From NCBI GenBank assembly GCA_002943765.1, contig PQWQ01000007.1, forward strand, positions 2,110,501-2,174,500: a DNA stretch of 64,000 bases, read 5' to 3'. The notes beneath the pieces were generated by a model. The model did no database searches, had not been told where the DNA came from, and worked only from the letters and a program-made list of their open reading frames with translations. Each line of letters starts with the position of its first letter. The first letter of the stretch is position 1. Shown piece by piece: positions 53,001-62,000 of this stretch. A program made the position numbers and the translations under genes. Source of the DNA: Psoroptes ovis. Taxonomy: Eukaryota > Arthropoda > Arachnida > Sarcoptiformes > Psoroptidae.

Positions 53001-56000
53001 GTTGTTTCTTCGGGTGTAGTTTTTGAGAGTTTTTTGATTATCTTCTTAGGTTCACCTTTTTTATCTGACAAAATATGTTCATCAGATTTAGGCTGGTATG
53101 CTTCTGGGGCCTTTCCATCAGGTTTCTTAACCTTTTTCACTTTTTTGATGATTTTCTTTTGGCCTTCAGGTGCTAATGCAATTTCTTCGACAGTTTCAAC
53201 AATATCTGAAATCTCAATGAATTCAACAATCTGTTTATCGTCAGGTAATTCTTCGGTTTCTTCCGGTTTCTTGATACGTTTGATGATTTTCTTTGGTTTT
53301 TTAGTTTTTTCTTCAACCAATATATGTTCGCCTGGTTTCTCATCATAATACTCAGGGAATTTCTTCTCAGGTCTTCGAACTAATTTGATTTTATGTGTTT
53401 TCTTTTCTTCACCTTCAGGCGTAGTTTCGATTTCTTCAATTGTTTCAATCACATCTGATACTTCAATATACTCCGAAACTTTTTCTTTCGGAATTTTCTG
53501 AAGTTTTCGAATTATTTTCTTTGGTTTGCCTTTGTCATCTGATAAAATGTGTTCGTCAGGTTTTGGCTTATATTCTTCAGGAGTCTTCTCTTCGGGTTTT
53601 TTCACTTTTTTAACTTTCTTAGCAATTTTTTTCTTGCCATCTGGTGACTCTAAAATTTCCTCAACAGTTTCTAAGATATCAGAAACTTCTGTGAACTCTA
53701 AAATTCGTTTATCTTCAGGTGTTTCTTCAGTTTCATCTGGTTTCTTAACTCGTTTAATGATTTTCTTTGGTTTTTTAGTTTTTTCTTCAACCAAGATGTG
53801 TTCGCCTGGTTTTTCTTTATATTTCTCAGGGTAGTTTTTATCTGCTCTTTTGACCATTTTGATTTTGTGTATTGTCTTTTCTTCACCTTCAGGTGTCATT
53901 TCGATCTTTTCAATAGTCTTGACAACCTCTGATATTTCAATATATTCCGAAACTTCTTTTCCTGGATGTTCTTCAATTATTTTTTCTGGTTTTTTGTCTT
54001 CTCGTGTTTTCGGAAGTTTTTTGATAATCGTCTTAGGTTTACCTTTCACATCGGATAAAATATGTTCATCAGGCTTTGGCTTATAATCTTCTGGCGACTT
54101 TTCCTCTGGTTTTTTCACTTTCTTAACTTTTTTAACAATTTCTTTTCTCTTGCCATCTGGTGACAATGAAACTTCTTCGATAGTTTCTAAAATATCGGAA
54201 ACTTCAGTGAATTCAAGAATTTCTTTATCTTCAGGTGATTCTTCAGTTTCATCTGGTTTTTTGACGCGTTTGATGATTTTCTTTGGTTTTCTAGTTTTTT
54301 CCTCAACCACGATATGTTCACCCGGTTTCTTCTCATATTTCTCGGGCAATTTCTTTTCTGGTTTTTTGACCAATTCAATTTTATGTGTAGTTTTTTCTCC
54401 ACCTTCAGGCGTAGTTTCGATTTCTTCAAATGTTTCAATCACTTCTGATACTTCGATATACTCAGAAACTTCTTTTTCTGGATATTCTTCAATTGTTTCA
54501 ACTGGTTTCTCATCTTCGTGTCTTTTGATAACTTTCTTGATTATCTTCGTAGGTTTGTCCTTGTAATCCGACAAAATATGTTCATCAGGTTTAGGAGCAT
54601 ATTCTTTTGGTTCTTTGTCATCTGGTTTCTTAATTTTTTTCACTTTTTTGATTATTTTCTTTTTTCCATCTGGCGATAATGAAGTTTCTTCAACAGTTTC
54701 AATAATATCTGAAATTTCTGTGAATTCAAGAATCTCTTTATCTTCAGGTGATTCTTCTGTCTCATCTGGTTTTTTAACTCTTTTAACGATTTTCTTAGGT
54801 TTTTGCGTTTTTTCTTCAATCAAGATGTGTTCTCCAGGCTTTTCTTCATATTTCTCAGGGAATTTCTTCTCTGGTTTTTTTACTAATTTAATTTTATGTA
54901 TCGGTTTCTCTTCACCTTCAGGAGTGGTTTTAATTTCTTCGATTGTCTCAATAACATCTGATACTTCAATATACTCAGGAGTTTCTTTTTTCGTAATATC
55001 TGGGAGTTTACGAATTATTTTCTTACCTTCAGCAGGTTTAGACTTATACTCTTCAAGACTCTTTTCTTCTGCTTTTCTGACTTTCTTGACTTCTTCAATA
55101 ATTGGTTTTTCTTTGATAATCCGGATAGGTTTTCCATCATTATCCAATAATAAATGTTCATCTGGTTTCAATTCATAATCAACAAAAATGATATTCGTAC
55201 GAATATGTCTAACTTTAATAAATTTATGAATAATTGTTTTCTTCACAATTTTATGTACTCTTCTGATTGTTTCGATTATTTCATATTCTTCGATGAATTC
55301 GATACGTTCATCAATTTTCTCTTCTGGTTTATTTATTTTTCGAATAACATTAATTGGTTTTTCCGTTTTTCCATCAAACAATACATGATCATCATCAGAC
55401 TTGACGTATTTGATTGGTTTTTCATCAGATAAATTTTTAACGATGTCTATCATTGTCACTACTTTCTTCTCACCATTAGGCTGAGTTTCAATTTTTTCTA
55501 TTGTTTCAACAACATCGGAAACTATGATAAATTGGAAATAATCCTTTTCGGCGAATTCAACTTCTTCTTCCACCAAATCTTCTCCCAATTTCTCATAACT
55601 TTCGATAATTTCTTTTTGATCATCTTTCAATATTTTTTTGATTATTTTCTTGGGTTGGCCTTTGTCATCTGATAAAATATGTTCCTCAGGCTTCGGCTTA
55701 TATTCTTCTGGTGACTTTTTCTCTGGTTTTTTCACTTTCCTAACTTTTTTAACAATTTTTTTCTTGCCATCTTGTGACAATGAAACTTCTTCGATAGTTT
55801 CTAAAATATCGGAAACTTCTGTGAACTCAAAAATTTCACGATCTTCAGGTAATATTTGAATTATCTTCTTTGGTTCACCTTTTACATCAGTTAAAATATG
55901 TTCATCCGATTTTGGGGTGTATTCTTCTTCTGTTTTGCGGTCCGTTCTTTTAACTTTCTTAATTTTCTTAAAAATTTTCTTTTTGCCAAATGGAGACAGT

Positions 56001-59000
56001 GAAACTTCATCGATGATCTCAACAACCTCTGAAATTTCAATGAATTCTCGTATATCACTGTCTTCAGGCAATTCTTCAGTTTCACCTGGTTTTTTCACCC
56101 TTTTTATGATTTTCTTGGGTTTCTTAGTTTTTTCTTCCACCAAGATATGTTCGCCAGGTTTTTCTTTATATTTTTCAGGGTAGTTTTTGTCTGGTTTTTT
56201 CACCGATTTAATTTTATGTATTGGTTTTTCTTCACCATCAGGTGTAGTTTCAATTTCTTCGATTGTTTCAATTACTTCTGAAACTTCAATGTACTCTGAA
56301 ACCTCTTTTTCTGGATATTCTTCAGTAGTTTCTTCAGGCTTGGTCTCTTCTTTTTCTTCAGGTTTGAATCTAAAAATCGGTCTAGTTTCATCTTTGACCT
56401 CCTCAGGTTTCTTTGGTTTTTTCAATACGATTTTCTTTTTGTCTTTCAAATCAATAGTTTCTTCGCTCAAAGTATCTTCTGGGGCTTTTTGAACTTTTTT
56501 GATAATTTTCTTTGGTTTGCCTTTGTCATCTGAAAGAATATGCTCATCATGTTTCGGCGTATATTTTTCCAATGTTTTTAGGTGAGGTTTTTTCACTTTT
56601 TTGATTTTCTTGACTATTTTCTTTCGGCCTTCTGGTGACAATCCGATTTCTTCAACAGTCTCTACGACTTCAGAAACTTCAGTGAATTCAAGAATTTCTT
56701 TATCTTCAGGCAATTCTTCTGTCTCATCTGGTTTCTTAACTCTTTTAATGATTTTCTTTGGTTTCTTAGTTTTTTCTTCGACTAAGATGTGCTCTCCTGG
56801 TTTCTCATCATAATACTCAGGGAATTTCTTCTCTGGTTTTTTTACTAATTTTATTTTATGTGTTGATTTTTCTTCACCCTCTGGTGTGATTTCAATTTCT
56901 TCGATTGTTTCAATTACTTCTGAAACTTCAATGTATTCTGAAACATCTTTTTCTGGGAATTCTTCAGTTGTCTCTTCTGGTTTTGTTTCTTCTTTTTCTT
57001 TTGGTTTGAATTCAAAAATCGGTCTAGTTTCATCTTTGACCTCCTCAGGTTTCTTTGGTTTTCTCAAAACGATTTTCTTTTTGTCTTTCAAATCAATCGT
57101 TTCTTCGCTCAAAGTATCTTCTGGGACTTTTTGAACTTTTTTGATAATCTTTTTAGGTTTACCTTTTATATCTGATAATATATGCTCATCGTGTTTGGGA
57201 AAATATTCTTCTGGCGCTTTCTCTTGTGGTTTCTTAATTTTCCTGACTTTTTTAACAATTTTCTTTTTGCCATCTGGAGACGCTTCTATCTCTTCAACAG
57301 TCTCGATTACATCAGAAACTTCAGTGAATTCAAGAATTTCTCTATCTTCGGGTCTTTCTATAGTCTCTTCCGGTTCCCTCACTCGCTTAATGATCTTTTT
57401 AGGCTTCTTAGTTTTTTCTTCAACCAATATATGTTCGCCTGGTTTCTCATCATAATACTCAGGGAATTTCTTCTCAGGTCTTCGAACTAATTTGATTTTA
57501 TGTGTTTTCTTTTCTTCACCTTCAGGCGTAGTTTCGATTTCTTCAATTGTTTCAATCACATCTGATACTTCAATATACTCCGAAACTTTTTCTTTCGGAA
57601 TTTTCTGAAGTTTTCGAATTATTTTCTTTGGTTTGCCTTTGTCATCTGATAAAATGTGTTCGTCAAGTTTTGGCTTATATTCTTCAGGAGTCTTCTCTTC
57701 GGGTTTTTTCACTTTTTTAACTTTCTTAGCAATTTTTCTCTTGCCATCTGGTGACAATGAAACTTCTTCGATAGTTTCTAAAATATCGGAAACTTCAGTG
57801 AATTCAAGAATTTCTTTATCTTCAGGTGATTCTTCAGTTTCATCTGGTTTTTTGACGCGTTTGATGATTTTCTTTGGTTTTCTAGTTTTTTCCTCAACCA
57901 CGATATGTTCACCCGGTTTCTTCTCATATTTCTCGGGCAATTTCTTTTCTGGTTTTTTGACCAATTCAATTTTATGTGTAGTTTTTTCTCCACCTTCAGG
58001 CGTAGTTTCGATTTCTTCAAATGTTTCAATCACTTCTGATACTTCGATATACTCAGAAACTTCTTTTTCTGGATATTCTTCTGTTGTTTTCCTTGTTTTT
58101 TCTCCTTCTTGCGTTTTTGGAAGTTTTTTGATAATTTTCTTAGGTTTGCCTTTTACATCTGATAAAATATGTTCATCAGGTTTAGGAGCGAATTCTTCGG
58201 GCGTTTTTTCATCTGGTTTCTTAATTTTTTTGACTTTCTTGATAATTTTCTTTTTGCCCTGGGGTGTGAATTCGATTTCTTCAATAGTTTCAATAATATC
58301 TGAAATTTCTGTGAATTCGAGCACTTGTTTATCTTCTACTGACTCCTCAGTTTCATCTGGTTTCTTAACGCGTTTTATGATTTTCTTGGGTTTCTTTGTT
58401 TTTTCTTCGACTAAAATGTGTTCTCCTGGTTTTTCATCGTAATACTCAGGGAATTTTTTCTCTGGTTTCTTGACTAATCTGATTTTATGAGTTGATTTTC
58501 CTTCACCCTCAGGTGTCATTTCGATTTCTTCGATTGTCTCAAGCACCTCTGCTATCTCAATATACTCAGATATTTCTTTTTCCGGAATAAGTTTACGAAT
58601 TATCTTCTTAGGTACTTCTCTAACATCTAATAATATACGATCTTCAGGTTTGGATTCATATTCTTTTGGAATTTTTTCATCCGGTTTCTTCACTTTTTTT
58701 ACTTTCTTGCTTATCTTTTTGGTGCCAACTGGAGACAACGAAATTTCCTCAACAGTCTCCACAACATCTGAAATTTCAATGAATTCGCAAATTTCTTTGT
58801 CTTCAGGTGATTCTTCAATTTCTTCTGGTTTCTTCACACGTTTTATGAGTTTCTTTGGTTTTTTAGTTTTTTCTTCGACCAGTATATGTTCTCCGGGTTT
58901 TTCTTGATATTTTTCTGGTATTTTCTTTTGTGGTTTCTTAATCAATTTAATTTTGTGCACCGATTTTTCCACACCATCAATTTCTTCGATTGTTTCGATT

Positions 59001-62000
59001 ACTTCTGAAACTTCGATATAATCAGAAACATCTTTAATTGTATATTCTTGGATCGTTTCTTCTGGTTTCGTTTCCTCTATTTTTGATGTCTTCTTGATTA
59101 TTTTTCTAGGTTTCCCCATCGTGTCACTAAGAATGTGTTCATCGTCTTTAGGCATATATTCTTCCGGTCTCTTATCTCCAGGTTTCATTATCTTTTTCAC
59201 TTTTTTGATTATTTTCTTTTTTCCATCTGGAGAATATGAAAATTCTTCAACAGTCTCCAAGATGTCAGAAATTTCGACAAATTCCAGGATTTCCTTATCT
59301 TCAGGAGATTCTTCTGTTTCATCTGGTTTTTTAACGCGTTTGATAATTTTCTTGGGTTTCTTACTAATTTCTTCAATCAAGATGTGTTCGCCTAGTTTTT
59401 CTTCATATTTCTCAGGGAATTTCTTCTCTGGTTTTTTAACGAATTTTATTTTATGTGTTATTTTTTCTCCACCTTCAGGGGTAGTTTCGATTTCTTCAAA
59501 TGTTTCAATCACTTCTGATACTTCGATATACTCAGAAACTTCTTTTTCTGGATATTCTTCAATTGTTTCAACTGGTTTCTCATCTTCGTGTCTTTTGATA
59601 ACTTTCTTGATTATCTTCGTTGGTTTGTCCTTGTAATCCGACAAAATATGTTCATCAGGTTTAGGAGCATATTCTTTTGGTGCTTTGTCATCTGGTTTCT
59701 TAATTTTTTTCACTTTTTTGATTATTTTCTTTTTTCCATCTGGCGATAATGAAGTTTCTTCAACAGTTTCAATAATATCTGAAATTTCTGTGAATTCAAG
59801 AATCTCTTTATCTTCAGGTGATTCTTCTGTCTCATCTGGTTTTTTAACTCTTTTAATGATTTTCTTAGGTTTTTGCGTTTTTTCTTCAATCAAGATGTGT
59901 TCTCCAGGCTTTTCTTCATATTTCTCAGGGAATTTCTTCTCTGGTTTTTTTACTAATTTAATTTTATGTATCGGTTTCTCTTCACCTTCAGGAGTGGTTT
60001 TAATTTCTTCGATTGTCTCAATAACATCTGATACTTCAATATACTCAGGAGTTTCTTTTTTCGTAATATCTGGGAGTTTACGAATTATTTTCTTACCTTC
60101 AGCAGGTTTAGACTTATACTCTTCAGGACTCTTTTCTTCTGCTTTTCTGACTTTCTTGACTTCTTCAATAATTGGTTTTTCTTTGATAATCCGGATAGGT
60201 TTTCCATCATTATCCAATAATAAATGTTCATCTGGTTTCAATTCATAATCAACAAAAATGATATTCGTACGAATATGTCTAACTTTAATAAATTTATGAA
60301 TAATTGTTTTCTTCACAATTTTATGTACTCTTCTGATTGTTTCGATTATTTCATATTCTTCGATGAATTCGATACGTTCATCAATTTTCTCTTCTGGTTT
60401 ATTTATTTTTCGAATAACATTAATTGGTTTTTCCGTTTTTCCATCAAACAATACATGATCATCATCAGACTTGACGTATTTGATTGGTTTTTCATCAGAT
60501 AAATTTTTAACGATGTCTATCATTGTCACTACTTTCTTCTCACCATTAGGCTGAATTTCAATTTTTTCTATTGTTTCAACAACATCGGAAACTATGATAA
60601 ATTGGAAATAATCCTTTTCGGTGAATTCAACTTCTTCTTCCACCAAATCTTCTCTCAATTTCTCATAACTTTCGATAATTTCTTTTTGATCATCTTCCAA
60701 TATTTTTTTGATTATTTTCTTGGGTTGGCCTTTGTCATCTGATAAAATATGTTCCTCAGGCTTCGGCTTATATTCTTCTGGCGACTTTTTCTCTGGTTTT
60801 TTCACTTTTTTAACTTTTTTAACAATTTTCTTCTTGCCCTCTGGTGACAATGAAACCTCTTCGATAGTTTCTAAAATATCGGAAACTTCTGTGAACTCAA
60901 GAATTTGCTTATCTTCTGGCGATTCTTCAGTTTCATCTGGCTTCCTCACACGTTTGATGATTTTCTTTGGTTTTTTTGTTTTTTCTTCGACTAATATATG
61001 TTCGCCTGGCTTTTCTCCATATTTCTCAGGGAATTTTTTCTCTGGTTTTTTGACCAATTTTATTTTATGTATTGATTTTTCCTCACCTTTTGGTGTAATT
61101 TTAATTTCTTCAATTGTTTCGATTACGTCTGCTACTTCAATATATTCAGGAAGTTCTTTTTTTGTGATTTTTCGAATTATTTTCTTAGGCTGACCTTTGT
61201 CATCTGTTAGTATATGTTCGTCAGATTTAGGCTTATATTCTCTGGGAAACTTTTCGTCAGGTTTCTTCACTTTTTTGATTTTTATCAGAATTTTCTTTTT
61301 GCCATCTGGTGACATCGAAACTTCTTCAATAGTCTCTAAAATCTCAGAAACTTCTGTGAATTCAAGAATTCCTTTATCCTCAAGTGACTCTTCAGTCTCG
61401 TCCGGCTTCTTAACTCTTTTGATGATTTTCTTTGGTTTCTTCGTTATTTCTTCAACCAGAATGTGTTCTCCAGGTTTCTCTTCATATTTTTCGGGTAATT
61501 TCTTCTCTGGTTTTTTCACTAACTTAATTTTATATATCGGTTTCTCTTCACCTTCAGGCGTAGTTTCGATTTCTTCGATTGTTTCGATTACTTCTGATAA
61601 TTCAATATACTCAGAAACTTCTTTTTCTGGAAATTCTTCAGTTGTTTCTACTGGTTTGCTTTCCTCTTCTTTTCGAGGTTTAAATTCAAAGATAGGTTTG
61701 GTATCATCTTCAACATGTGGATGCCTTTTAGGTTTTTTAATCTTTCTCTTATCTCTCAAATCAATCGTTTCTTCACTTAATGTATCTTCTAGTGTTTTTG
61801 GTATTTTTTTGATTATTTTCTTAGGTTTACCTTTCACATCTGATAAAATATGTTCATCAGGTTTTGACTCATACTCTTCAGGAGTCTTTTCAGGCTTTTT
61901 CACTTTCTTAACTTTTTTGATAATTTTCTTTTTCTTGCCATCTGGTGACAACGAAATTTCCTCAATTGTTTCTAAAATATCGGAAACTTCTGTGAACTCA

